Origin: Brassica napus
Lineage: Eukaryota; Streptophyta; Magnoliopsida; Brassicales; Brassicaceae
DNA length: 64,000 nt
Assembly (NCBI RefSeq): GCF_020379485.1
Contig: NW_026014799.1
Location: forward strand, 135,001-199,000
Direction of reading: 5' to 3'
Program-made: the position numbers and the translations under genes
Shown here: positions 10,308-20,676 of the stretch, in pieces
Layout: each line of letters begins with the position of its first letter
Position numbering within the stretch: position 1 is the first letter of the stretch
The notes under the pieces: model-generated
Told to the model about the DNA's origin: nothing
Database searches by the model: none
The model's input: only the letters and a program-made list of their open reading frames with translations

Positions 10308-11638
10308 TGTGGGAACCGAAATTCACACTGTCGATTTCCGTTTAAATAAGGAAACTAGGAAAACCCTAATTTCCCAGAGGACCCGGATATCTGTTAATTA
10401 CCACACGTCAAGCAATCACACGAGAATAACAACGACAAAGTATAATAAATCGAGAAAGAGAGCAAAGAAGATCTTATTCCGAATTTGCGTATGAGCGTTT
10501 ACAACAAGGTATAAGCCTGGGCTCGAGAGCTGTCGGCGAGATTCCTAGTTCTAGTAACCCTAAGACGGCTAAACCTAATTGAGTCGCAGCTCGAAATAAC
10601 AAAAACGGAAAATTGCCTAAATTGCTCTAAGTGCTAAGTTTGCTCTGAAAAAAGTTCCCTTCTCTGCTCCTCGCCTAGGACTCCTTATATACTAGCTCCA
10701 AGGTCGGTTTACGCTTTTACTCTTCTGCCCTTAAGCCGTCATAGCATAAAAATGGAGATATTCCATTTTTCCCGATCTTCACAATTATCTTCAAAACTTC
10801 CGTATTTATCCGCGGAAACTTGACATTTATCCTTCCTCGTGGGCCAAGCGTGAACCATGCTGTGGTTCACGGGCTTTTGGTTAGGAAAATCGTAGGATGG
10901 GCCTCGAGTCGTGTTTTAGGTCCCTTTGGGCCGTCTTCCGACTCGACACATTTACTACAAGTTTTCCGCGGTTTCTAATCCGCAAAGTTTGATCGATGAA
11001 TTAGAATAACGGGAAACATGGACTGAGCTTGCTATGGTCTTCGGGAGATAGCATTCGAAGGTTTGACGAGAATGCAAGGACTGGTGTCATATCGATGTTC
11101 GGAAAGGTTCAATCGCTACACAGCGACCGAACTTTGGCTCGAGCCCGGTCGCTATGTAGTGACCGAGCAAGACGAGTGCTCGGTCGCTGCGTAGCGACCG
11201 AGCTTTGGCTCGAGCTCGGTCGCTACGTAGCGACCGAGCGGGAAGATCGCTCGGTCGCTACGTAGCGACCAAGCTTTGGCTCGAGCTCGGTCGCTACGTA
11301 GCGACCGAGCTTTGGCTCGAGCTCAGTCGCTACATAGCGACCGAGCTTCGGCTCGAGCTCGGTCGTTACGTAGCGACCGAGCGGGACGAGCGCTCGGTCG
11401 CTACGTAGCGACCGAGCTTGGCTCAGGTTTGGTTGCTGCATAGCGATCGGACGGCGTGTATGCGCGGTGACCGAGCTTGGTTTGTTTGGTTTGAATCCCA
11501 AAGGATACTTCTTCGTAAAAACTTCGATTTGGTTATTTTTACGAAAATTACATCTCTCCTTTTACTATCTCTTTCGGAAATACGATCTCCGAAGATTTTC
11601 GGGTGGTAATTCCGTCGTAACCGTTTTTGACCCCAACA
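10308..11638 (-). repeat. 5' LTR of the nested Tat-like element
   Basis: This 1331-bp LTR is bounded by TGTGGGAACC and GACCCCAACA and closely matches 3365-4687. A TATATAAGGAG box on the - strand near 10684-10694 is a likely promoter. The palindromic repeats lie at 11110-11420, on the upstream (U3) side in element orientation. Confidence 0.92.
11110..11420. repeat. Palindromic tandem repeats in the LTR (~9 copies)
   Basis: The same TACGTA-centred palindrome family as at 4160-4480, again about nine copies but with different point changes (CTATGTAGTG, CTGCGTAG, CTACATAG). The order of variants differs from the other LTR, so the blocks have changed since integration. Confidence 0.88.
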
Positions 11639-11643
11639 GTTCT
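11639..11643. repeat. Target-site duplication GTTCT, right copy
   Basis: This is the second copy of the 5-bp duplication at 3360-3364, directly after the CA end of the nested LTR. Confidence 0.93.
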
Positions 11644-13735
11644 TGAAGTTCTTAGGAAAGAAAAACTCTTTGCAAATCTTGGTAAATGCTCTTTTGTAAC
11701 AGATCACGTGGTGTTCTTAGGTTTTGTTGTAGGTTCTGATGGACTTAGAGTGGACGAGGAGAAAATCAAAGCCATCCGAGACTGGCCGAGTCCTTCGACC
11801 ATGGGCGAGGTAAGAAGCTTTCATGGTCTGGCCGGTTTCTGTAGACGGTTTGTTCCGGACTTCAGTTCCATTGCTGCTCCTCTGACTGAAGTGATCAAGA
11901 AGAACGTCGGTTTCAAATGGGAACAAGCCCAAGAAAAAGCTTTTCAGATGTTAAAAGTGAAGTTGACTCATGCTCCTTTACTTGTACTTCCTGATTTTTC
12001 TAAAACTTTTTGAGATTGAATGTGATGCTTCCGGAGTTGGGATTGGTGCTGTCTTGATGCAGGATAGGAAACCCATTGCTTACTTCAGTGAGAAGCTTGG
12101 AGGCGCCACACTCAACTACCCCACATATGACCAGGAGCTATATGCTTTGGTGAGAGCTCGCCAAACGTGGCAACACCATCTTTGGCCTAATGAGTTTGTT
12201 ATCCACAAGGACCACCAGTCCTTGAGACATCTTAAGGGTCAACATAAGCTGAACAAGAGACACGCACGTTGGGTTGAGTTCATTGAGACATTTCCTTATG
12301 TTATCAAGTACAAGCAAGGTAAGGAAAATGTTGTGGCTGATGCTTTGTCTCGAAGGTATACTCTTCTTTCAGCCCTTGAAACTAAACTACTTGGTTTTGA
12401 ATTTATCAAAGACTTGTATGTGACTGATCCGGATTTCAAAGAAATATTTCAGAAATGTTCCAAAGTGCCTTATGGAAAATACTATCAAAATTCTGGATTT
12501 TTGTTCTTTGATAACCGCTTGTGTGTGCCCCAATGTTCTTTGAGGGAGTTGTTTCTCAGGGAATCTCATGGAGGAGGTCTTATGGGACACTTTGGAGTCA
12601 AGAAGACATACAAGACGGTTTATGATCACTTCTACTGGCCAAGCTTGATGAAGGACGTTGAGAGGATTTGTGGCCGATGTGTGATCTGCAAGAAATCCAA
12701 AACCAAGACATCTAATCACGGTTTGTATTCGGCTCTACCCATTCCTTCTCATCCTTGGGTAGATATTTCTATGGATTTTTTTCTTGGTTTGCCTAGGACT
12801 AAAACTGGCCGAGACTCTATCTTTGTGGTTGTTGATAGGTTTTCAAAAATGGCTCATTTCATTCCATGTCATAAAACTAATGATGATGTGCAAGTTGCTG
12901 AATTGTTCTTTAGGGAAATTGTTACATTGCATGGTATGCCTAAGACCATTGTCTCTGATCGTGATGCTAAGTTCCTTAGCTATTTTTGGAAAACTTTGTG
13001 GTCTAAATTAGGAACCAGATTGATGTTCTCTACGATTTGTCACCCATAAACTGATGGCCAAACTGAAGTAGTGAATAGAACTTTGTCTGCATTGCTTAGA
13101 TCATTGGTTAAGAATGTTTGCCTCATGTTGAGTTTGCTTATAACAATGCTATGCATTCTGCTACTAAGTTCTCTCCTTTTAAAGTCGTTTATGGCTTTAA
13201 TCCCTTATCTCCACTTGATCTTTTGCCTTTGCCTTTGAGTGAAAGAGTTAGAAAAGATGGCAAAAGGAAAGCAGACACTATCAAGAAGTTACATGAGCAG
13301 GTTCATGCAAACATTGCAGCCAAAACCGAAGGGTACAAAAGATATGCCAACAGGAAGAGAAAGGAGGTCATCTTTGAGGAGGGTGATTTTGTTTGGGTTC
13401 ACTTGAGGAAGGAACGGTTTCCAGAAGAAAGAAAGTCTAAACTTATGCCTCGGGTCGATGGTCCATTTCAGATCCTTAGAAAGATCAATGACAATGCCTA
13501 TCAACTTGATTTGCAAGGTAAGTATGATATTTCTTCAAGCTTTAATGTGTCTGATCTTTCTCCTTTTCTTGTAGATGATCCAGATTTGTGGACAAATGCT
13601 TTTGAAGAAGGAGGGAATGATGTGCCCCAGTCTATGGGCCAGACCAATCAGAACGTTCCAGACGTCCCAGCTGAGGTTCATCCTACCAATCAGATCAGAC
13701 AGATCCAAAGGGCCGTCTATCGGCTCGACCCGTGA
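11639..13735 (+). pseudogene. pol: RT 3' part, RNase H and integrase of the gypsy element
   Basis: This continues the interrupted pol. RT thumb and linker (FVTDHVVFLGFVVGSDGL) run to about 12005. One extra T in a T-run near 12006-12011 shifts frame before [16 protein letters not shown], the RNase H start. DALSRR near 12340 ends RNase H. The integrase has an H..C zinc region, the catalytic-core phrases [19 protein letters not shown] and [14 protein letters not shown], then a stop (TAA 13047-13049) where CAA (Gln) is expected before TDGQTEVVNRTL. A small deletion near 13115 shifts frame again. The C-terminal part includes [16 protein letters not shown] and [12 protein letters not shown]. The frame ends at 13735. 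Confidence 0.9.
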
Positions 13736-13840
13736 ACGTCCGGATTGGAGCTTCGTCCAGATCCTCGACCAGATGCTCAAACTGACCGAACTGATGCCCG
13801 TCCCTCCCGGCCAACTCGACAAGCCAAGACTGATGGCCAA

Positions 13841-13945
13841 GCCAGACTTGACTTGGATCATGCCAGACTTGAGAAGGATCATGCCAGACTTGAGAATGAT
13901 CATGCCAGACTTGAGAAAGATCATGCCAGACTTGACTTGGATCAT
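13841..13945 (+). repeat. 21-bp tandem repeat, 5 units (heptad DHARLEK-type)
   Basis: Five 21-bp units of the form GCCAGACTTGAGAAAGATCAT. The first and last carry ACTTGACTTGGATC, the middle three GAGAAxGATC. Translated they give seven-residue repeats (ARLDLDH, ARLEKDH). They lie just after the pol frame ends. Six units with the same end-middle-end design recur at 15383-15508. Confidence 0.93.
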
Positions 13946-14252
13946 GAGGTTTGACACAATGATCGAGACTTCTCTCTTTTAGCTCGATTGGCTCGTACCG
14001 CATGTACCGACGACCGTGCTGATGATCTCTCTACCCTGTTTGATCCGATCATGGACTTTTCCTTTGGAAATTTCTCTAAGGCAAGGATCCTTAAGCTATC
14101 AGAAGACTTGGGTTTTGTTGGAACGCAACTTGTCCGATCAGAACGCCCCGCAGCCTTAGCAGAACATCCCGCGGCCCTTGCTGAACGTCCCGCCAATGTG
14201 ATTGTCCTTACCGCCTTGGACTTAGCCGGTTCAGATGCATCTTGATGGAAGC
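13946..14252 (+). other. 3' tail between polyprotein and 3' LTR
   Basis: An 85-codon open frame (13988-14245) contains FDPIMDFSFGNFSKARILKL and repeated RPAALAEHPAALAERPA. It has no domain I recognise. It could be a leftover C-terminal tail or non-coding sequence. Confidence 0.45.
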
Positions 14253-14692
14253 TGATCAGTCACATTAATTAAGTCTTCTCTTTATTTTCGTGTAAAGACT
14301 TGATCTAGTTCTAGATCTACATTTCATTTAATTCCTAGATCTACAAAACACTATAAGTATGAAACTCTTTCATTTTAATAAATCAGAAATCGTTTTTGTC
14401 TAAAGTTTGAGTTAAACTCTTTGTTCTTTGTTTAAGAACTTGTCTTGTTTCTTGGTGAGCCATATCCAAGTAAACACTTCCTCAAATCGTTGGTCTTGTG
14501 AGTCATATCAAGCAACGACGAGAGATCCTTCACGTGGTGGTCTTGTGGGTCATATCAAGCACCATTTGGAGTCGGGAATATCGAAGGCCTTTCCGCAACC
14601 TTCGTGCGACCCTTCAATCCATCCAGTTCTCCATCCGGAGTTCATATCCAAATCTGATCCATTCGAGTGAGCCGATCTTAGGGTCCTTCAAG
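14253..14692 (+). repeat. 3' LTR of the gypsy element
   Basis: The right end is fixed by homology to 98-242 and by the PBS that follows. The left end is a guess at TGATCAGTCAC. A TATA-like CACTATAAGTATG lies near 14349-14361. The GTCATATCAAGCA phrase occurs twice within (about 14500 and 14549), hinting at a short internal duplication. Confidence 0.65.
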
Positions 14693-14707
14693 TGGTATCA
14701 GAGCCGC
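14693..14707 (+). promoter_or_regulatory. Second initiator-Met PBS, following the 3' LTR
   Basis: TGGTATCAGAGCCGC follows the LTR end exactly as at 243-257. A PBS after a 3' LTR means this LTR also serves as the 5' LTR of the next, derivative element. Confidence 0.85.
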
Positions 14708-14710
14708 TCG

Positions 14711-14897
14711 TTATAAAATAACGCAGGTGTCCTAATATGAGCTCAACGAGAACAGAAATCTCGTGTGGAACAAAAGGGTAAAAGCTCGTTTGATTCTGAT
14801 TTTCAGTACGAATACGAACCATGAAAGAGTGGCCTATCGATCCTTTAGACCTTCGGAATTTGTGGCAGCCAAGCATTCATAGCGACGTTGCTTTTTA

Positions 14898-14934
<37 letters not shown>

Positions 14935-14969
14935 GAATTCACCAAGTGTTGGATTATTCACCCACCAAT

Positions 14970-15023
<54 letters not shown>

Positions 15024-15287
15024 TATGCCCGCGTCGCAATACTAATTCAACCTAGAACGAGAGGAACTGTTGATTCGCACAATTGGTCATCGCACTTGGT
15101 TGAAAAGCCAGTGGCGCGAAGCTACCGTGCGCTGGATTATGACTGAACGCCTCTAAGTTAGAATCTGGGCTAGAAGCGACGCATGCGCCCGCCGCCCGAT
15201 TGCCGACCCTTAGTAGGAGTTTCGGCTCCCAAAGGCACCTGTCGTTGGCTAAGTCCGTTCGGCGGAAGCGCCATTCAGACCGCCTTT
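14711..15287 (+). rRNA. 25S rRNA 3'-region fragment, internally deleted
   Basis: Recognisable from conserved eukaryotic large-subunit phrases in order: AACGCAGGTGTCCTAA, GAGCTCAACGAGAACAGAAA, TCGATCCTTTAGACCTTCGG, GTTGGATTATTCACCCACC, the sarcin-ricin loop region (CTAGAACGAGAGGAACTG; canonical CTAGTACGAGAGGAACCG), TGGATTATGACTGAACGCC and GGCTAAGTCCGTTCGGCGG. About 45-50 bases of peptidyl-transferase-ring sequence are missing between CGGAATTTG and TGGCAGCC (near 14862). Several point changes, flanking retroelement sequence and absence of the rest of the rDNA unit show it is a captured, non-functional copy. Confidence 0.93.
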
Positions 15288-15382
15288 GATGTGCTGCAGT
15301 CCATGGATCATTACATGGAACCAGCTCAGCATGGAGTTCACGACGTTCTGAACATTTCAACCGAGGTTCATGTTTTTCACCG

Positions 15383-15508
15383 TGCCAGACTTGACTTGGA
15401 TCATGCTAGACTTGAGAAAGATCATGCCAGACTTGAGAAAGATCATGCCAGACTTGAGAAAGATCATCCCAGACTTGAGAAAGATCATGCCAGACTTGAC
15501 TTGGATCA
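15383..15508 (+). repeat. 21-bp tandem repeat, 6 units
   Basis: Six 21-bp units: ACTTGACTTGGATC type, four GAGAAAGATC type (one begins CCCAGA), then ACTTGACTTGGATC again. The design is that of the block at 13841-13945, with similar flanks (ATGAGGTTT, then AATGATC and GACTTCTCT). Here it lies before, not after, the coding region. Confidence 0.93.
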
Positions 15509-15630
15509 TGAGGTTTCAAAAAATGATCAAGACTTCTCTGAGAGAAACACTTGAGTGGGTGAGATAAAACACTTGAGAGTGTGAGGTTTTATTTTCTAAC
15601 TTTTTTGTTGGGATTTTCAGGTTATGATGT

Positions 15631-16415
15631 TTGGTCTCCAAAGGAAAAGTAGCAAGGAGAAATCCCCACAACAAACTATCTTTGAATAATTTTGATGAGT
15701 TTGTTAGTGTGCAAGATAGGCCAAACAGGAGGTGCAATGAACCTTTCAAGTCGTCCCAAGGTGAAGCTGATCCAAAGAGGCGTTTGCTTCAGTTTGATGT
15801 CCAAGAGTTTTGTGATAACTTTGTGGAGGAAGTGGTGAAAACCCTCAAGGACGTCAACCAGACCCATAAGAAGAGTACATCCACACGTGCACCTGTAGCT
15901 GAGCCATCCTTATTCATCAGCAAGAAATCCAAAGGTAAATCTGAAACCCATGTTGAGGAGTTGAAAGATATTTCAGATTCTTTACCCATCTATGATGAAT
16001 ATGGTGAAGAGCCAATTGAAAGCTTGTTTTCTTGTGAGAAAAATTGTGATCTTCCTTCTCTTGAACCTGAGTTTGTAACTGATATTGAACATGCTATTGT
16101 AGAACTAACCATTTTGCAACCGGAGCATCCGAGTAGTCTTGTTTTCTCTCCACAGGTTTTGGATGAAGAGCCACTAGATTTACCACATCAAGGACCTTTT
16201 CTTGACACTAGGATATCTTTTGATGAAGATCTAGATCCTATCTTTGATGAGGAGGACAAACCTGGTCCAGTCTTTGATGAAGAAGCAACAAACATCACAT
16301 CCATCGCTATGGAGAGCCATATTTGCTTTGATCCCGGCACAACTCCTGCCCCTTTGTCTTTTGAACTTCAAGCGCACTGTGAGCAATCTGATTTGCTTAA
16401 TTCTCAGCCTGATAT
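15631..16415 (+). pseudogene. Acidic gag-region ORF of unknown function, truncated
   Basis: An open frame of ~260 element codons. The ATG at 15625 (MMFGLQRKSSKEKSPQQ) is in another frame and stops early, so a frameshift near 15690 is likely. Visible phrases are RRLLQFDVQEFCDNFVEE, PIYDEYGEEPIESLF, SFDEDLDPIFDEEDKPG and VFDEE. The acidic FDEE-type phrases resemble the gag-PR spacer of the first element (1873-2100). The true frame is cut by the LTR at 16416, and the last residues of the open frame are LTR-derived. No enzymatic domain; possibly a gag-associated protein of a non-autonomous element. Confidence 0.55.
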
Positions 16416-19326
16416 TGTCACGCCCCCAATCCTGGAAAGGATTGTCGGGACGGCCATGGTTCGAGGAAACGTACCAGCCAGTCTTAGGACATCAAGGTAA
16501 GCGTTCCATGGTCAAGAAAGAAGGTTAAGGACATAAGGAAACTTAGACTTAACCTTATAAGAGCAAAGAGACAGCTAAGACGAGTAAGACGGTAGCTGGA
16601 CGAGATAGAGAAGTAGCTCGACCAGCTTAATGAAGCTAAGTTGAGTTCACTCCAGCTCAGCCACTACTAAGTCAGCTCCACTAGCTGGACTACTAGCTCA
16701 CTCAGCTGAGGCAGCTGGGAGTCAGCTCATCTCAGCTAGACGGACTGTTCGGGTTTTAGGCCGATGGTCCGGGTCCGGGTCAGTGGCGGGCTGTGAGGTC
16801 CGGCCATGAGGCCATGGGCTGTTGGGTCCTTGGACAAGGCCGTGGGCTAAGTCCAGGAGTCTTGGGGCGTGGGTTGGGCTTATGACCGACCCCAAACCCA
16901 ATCAGAAAGGGCGAAGGGATGCAAGTGGCCGAAAGGGGACAACCCTTGGCCGATGGTGCCCGTTCGCTAGCAAGTCGTGCCTGTTCGTGGGGCAAGACTT
17001 ACCCCTTCGTTTTCTATAAATATGGGGGCTCTCCTGTCGATTTCATTATCCAATTCCAGAGTAAAATACTCATGGAAAAAACGTAGAGAGAGAGAGAGAG
17101 AGAGTTCTGGCCAAGAGATCGGCCGGAAAAGGGCCGGTCGTGGTGGTTTAGTATCTCCGGCAAGGAGAATGGTTTAGGAGAGAGGAGGCCGTGTGGTTAT
17201 GAATACCCAAGGCATAGAGAAAGGTCTGGAGAAGGACTCCAACCCCGTGGTTCAGTCAGATAGGGTCAGTGGGGTAACCACCCACTCATCGGCTAAGACC
17301 ATCGGACAGTCCGAACCGGTCTAGCCATGGGCGTTTGAATTGTGTCCTATTCTTCTTATTCTTTTCATTTATTTCTTCTTCTACTCCTTCTGTACATTGG
17401 CGTGGCCTTGTTGATGTGTTGGGATTGGTTATAACCGTGGTTCTGGTTGAGTAATGCGGTCGCGGTCCATAACCGTTGAGTTAGGCGCGCGCATGGTCTA
17501 AACCGGCCTCAAGTGATCCGATTGGATAGGGGCGGTTCTGTTCTGTTCTGAACGGTTGCAACCCTTCCCTGAACAGTCACAATGGTTCATGACTTGTGTA
17601 GGTTAAGGCGTTGTCCTTTGGCCATAGGCCGGACACACGCACGGACCAGACAGTCCATACGGACGGTTAGGTCGAACGGTTGGAACATCTGAATGGGTGC
17701 GAGTTGCCAAGAGGCACGTATGTCCAAAGGGTACTAGTTCCCAAAGGGTGTGAGTTCCAAACGGTGCCATTGGTTCAAGGCTTAGGCCGAACCAAGTGGA
17801 CAGTCCACGGCTGCATAGTCGATCGGACGGACGGTTAGTTTAACCGGAGTGTTGTGTCGCAAGGCCTGATCGGTTGCAAGGCAATCCGGTTTGGTCTTGG
17901 GCCTTACTCTGTGGTATGGATCGAGGCTTTGGGTCGGATCAGGTAAGAAGGTCCGTGAGCCTTTGGGCCGGACTTATACCTGGCCGATCGCACCTAGATC
18001 TTAATCAGACGGTTAGACGGGACTATGGACAATCCGACTATGGTTGGATGGTTCTAGCCGCAAAGGCTAAGTAGGATATCTTACAATCAACCTCGGGTTG
18101 GTGAGTAGGATAGGCGCCATATGCCTTATGTAGGGGGTAGACCCACATGATGGCAATGGAAGGCCGGTTATATCAGTACATGCTAAGTGGACGATGGCTT
18201 ATCAAGTCTAGTGGTCGGATCATGTTTCATGACGATGGTTCGATGGCCGAACACTAGTATGGATAGTCATGTTGCTGGAGTAAGAGTATTGGTGTGATGC
18301 TTCTAGATATCAACCTTGGTGTTGATAACTTCGAGATTGGCTAAGAGTCATGACGAAGAGTATGGCTAGTACTATGTGTCGTAGACCACAAGTATTGAGC
18401 TTAGGTGTGATTGTTCAAGGAAGGCCGTGTAAGATCTGATCATGGTTGAGTATGGACGACCTGATCTCTGATTGATGGTTCAAGGTGTCGGTCCTAACCT
18501 GATTAATGAATGCATCGGCTGGTATGAACAAATCATATCTGTTGTCTGGGTTAAGTCCCAAGGCCGGTCAGGCCAGATGATGACTCATCAGTTCCAAGTC
18601 ATGTGAGGATGGTTGGTTGATTGACTTAGGATCTCATGAGCTTTGTCAGTCCAGAAGATGGACTTGGTACTATTGCCTATAAGGTAAAAGGATTTCGGAT
18701 TGTGCATGAGCCGAGAAAGGCCAGATGCAAACCCTTATCCTTTCAAAGACTTCTCAAAGGTTACTTATGTCTGTGGGGATGGTTGGTTGAATGACTAAGT
18801 ACCTAGGGGAGCTGTTTGATGCAGGAGTCAAGATAAGGACCTTAAGTAAGATCATTGAGTGATCGTGGTCCAGCTGTTAAGCAAGAGCGATTCGAGTCAA
18901 TGGAGGACCGATGAGCTAATAAGCTCCGTAGATGTGGCAAAGGTATGATCTAGCATTTACTTATGTAGATCTAGATATAATGGTTAGGGGAATGGAACCT
19001 CAGAATCGTATGGCTTGGTTTGGGTTTAGGATTGACCTTTAAGCTAATTGGTAGTTGAGTAAACTGCCCAAGGCTAAGGTGATTCGACCGGACAAGTGTT
19101 AGATTGGTTTTAGACCAATGGTTAACTAGAGAATAATCCGCTGCGTATCTGTTGAAAGGATCTACGCTATTAATGACTAGGGAAGTCTATAGCTAAGATC
19201 TAAGTTAGCCCTCGCCTTTAGGCGATATTATAAATAAGGGGCAAAAATTAGGAGGTTCGGCCAGGAAGTGGACCGAGCGACGTGAGGCATCGACCGCGGC
19301 CTAGGCGGCCGGGATCGGGTCTTACA
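16416..19326 (+). repeat. 5' LTR of the Tekay-like element
   Basis: TGTCACGCCC at the start and CGGGTCTTACA at the end, followed by the PBS, give 2911 bp. A TATA box (CTATAAATAT) lies at 17014-17023 and an (AG)n run at 17085-17104. The first ~920 bp is almost the same as 43632-44562; beyond ~17340 it differs much from the 3' LTR at 21917-23976. Confidence 0.85.
17014..17023 (+). promoter_or_regulatory. LTR TATA box
   Basis: CTATAAATAT sits ~600 bp into the LTR and is kept at 22515-22524 and 44242-44251 in the two related LTRs. Conservation in three copies supports a real LTR promoter. Confidence 0.65.
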
Positions 19327-19329
19327 AGT

Positions 19330-19347
19330 TGGTATCAGAGCATGCTT
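19330..19347 (+). promoter_or_regulatory. Primer-binding site, initiator-Met tRNA type
   Basis: TGGTATCAGAGCATGCTT begins three bases after the LTR end and matches the initiator-Met class of plant PBS. It fixes the + orientation of the element. Confidence 0.88.
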
Positions 19348-20007
19348 GATCCTGTTTAGGGCAACGCTCTAAGATGTTGAGTTCCAAACCGAATTTATTT
19401 CCAAAAACTATGATGACTATGGAACCTTAGTTGGGGTGAGCCGAGAAAGAGTTGAGGTAAGCTACGGTATCATGCTTGTGAATGTGAAAGTTCTAAGATG
19501 AACCGGCTTAGCCAAGATACATTCTCCAAGGACAAGATCCTAAAAACAGAAAGGTTGGTCGATCTAGTTATTAAGAAGTAATAGACGGGTTGGAAGGGAT
19601 GGAAGCAATGCAAAACTTGTTTATGGATTACCTGGACAAGGGAAGTAACATGGACCAGAGAGTGGCTTAAGTTGAAATAAACGTGCAGCACTCTACTGAA
19701 GTTAAGTGTTATCCCTTGATGGCCGTTCATAATAAGTAAAGCATATGCAATGTTAAATCTGACTCAAAGGAGACACTACATGACCAGTACACGAGTGGAC
19801 TTGTGATCAGATGGATCAGCTAGGACTCGGTATAGGTCAAGGTAGGTTTCCTTAGATCTAGTTGGATGGAATGAATCAATTCCAATCTGAATCCGTCCAA
19901 AGAAAGAATTGAGGAAACTCAGGGTATTCGTTCCAATCATTGGAAGAACATGATGTTAAGTATCTTAGTATGATGGGGATTGAGGTATATTATAATTTCT
20001 GTTGTGA
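19348..20007 (+). other. Degenerate leader and 5' gag of the Tekay-like element
   Basis: I see no sustained open frame on the + strand. It should hold the leader and capsid-coding part of gag, but these are too decayed to recognise. Confidence 0.45.
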
Positions 20008-20586
20008 ATGGTGTCAGCATTCGCAATAGTAAGACGCTTTGGAGAATGGTATGGGACATTTTCCAAATGTGTGATTAAACCGAAATGCTACTCATCTAGG
20101 TACCCACTGGAAGTGAAACGGGTGGCTTTGTTGGAGTCTAACTTGGCTGAAGAAGCTAAGCTTAAGGCTAAGCCACAGTCTGGCCCATCGGGCAAGACTA
20201 ATGATAAAAAGAGAAAATGGGACCAGGTGGACGGAGGTAAGACCTCTGGTTGCCAACCTGCATGTTCCAAATGTGGACGGAACCATACCGGTGAGTGCTG
20301 GAAGGCCAAGGGGGCTTGTGTTCGTTGTGGCAGCATGGACCATGGGGTTCAGAACTGTCCTCGACAGAACCCGTCTGGTAGAAGCGGCCAGATGACTTGT
20401 TTCCATTGTGGCCAGCAAGGACATTTCCAATCGAAGTGTCCCAAGCTGCAAGGAAGTCAGGGGAAGGGCCGTGGAGACACAGGCAAGGCGTCCCAAGGCA
20501 AACCAACCACAACACCAAGGGTGTATGAACTGTCACGAGACGATGGAGCTTTCGGATCTTTTGATTCGATCTCTAGCAATCTCTAA
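20008..20586 (+). pseudogene. gag: gag C-terminal fragment with zinc knuckles (Tekay-like)
   Basis: A 192-codon open frame. It carries CSKCGRNHTGEC (a spaced variant), CVRCGSMDHGVQNC and CFHCGQQGHFQSKC; the last two are perfect C-x2-C-x4-H-x4-C knuckles that bind element RNA. Lys-rich KTNDKKRKWD precedes them. The capsid domain upstream is not recognisable, and the next domain (protease) starts only after several stops, so this is a remnant. Confidence 0.85.
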
Positions 20587-20676
20587 ATTTATCTTTTTAC
20601 ATTCAAGTAGTAATGCTTGGTCTGGAACCTAGAATTGTCTAGGGGATTCTGATGGGGGTCTCTGATAGGAACCCTC

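Larger units (their letters stand above)
3365..11638 (-). mobile_element. Nested Tat-like Ty3/gypsy element, pol-deleted
   Basis: An 8274-bp element in - orientation with TG..CA outer ends and the 5-bp TSD GTTCT. Read on the - strand the order is 5' LTR (10308-11638), PBS region, gag (8344-10242), a damaged protease remnant (7891-8343), a non-coding spacer, an ORF on the opposite strand (4948-6742), PPT (4688-4706) and 3' LTR (3365-4687). An antisense ORF near the 3' LTR is typical of the Tat/Ogre/Retand group. RT, RNase H and integrase are missing, so movement would need another element's enzymes. A truncated relative lies at 54277-56346. Confidence 0.92.
1..14704 (+). mobile_element. Decayed Ty3/gypsy LTR retrotransposon, interrupted by a nested element
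   Basis: A + strand element with partial 5' LTR and PBS at the left edge, gag, CCHC knuckle, protease, RT, RNase H and integrase in Ty3/gypsy order, and a 3' LTR near 14253-14692. It is split inside RT by a Tat-like element at 3365-11638. Removing that insertion and one copy of its 5-bp duplication rejoins the RT reading. Many stops, several frameshifts and a mutated RT catalytic residue show it is dead. The integrase end resembles CRM-like plant elements in wording, but no chromodomain or CR motif was recognised, so lineage is left open. Confidence 0.9.
14705..16415 (+). mobile_element. Non-autonomous derivative element with rRNA leader, truncated on the right
   Basis: Sharing the LTR and PBS of the preceding element, this unit runs PBS, 25S rRNA fragment (14711-15287), 21-bp repeats (15383-15508), a leader like that at 600-720, and an acidic ORF. 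It is cut at 16416 by the Tekay-like LTR. No enzyme domain is present. Treating it as one element is inference from the matching order of LTR, PBS and leader. Confidence 0.65.

Noticed and set aside
14711..15287. Functional rRNA gene
   Set aside because: It is only a 3' part, with an internal deletion in a conserved region, point changes in the sarcin-ricin loop region, and retroelement sequence on both sides.
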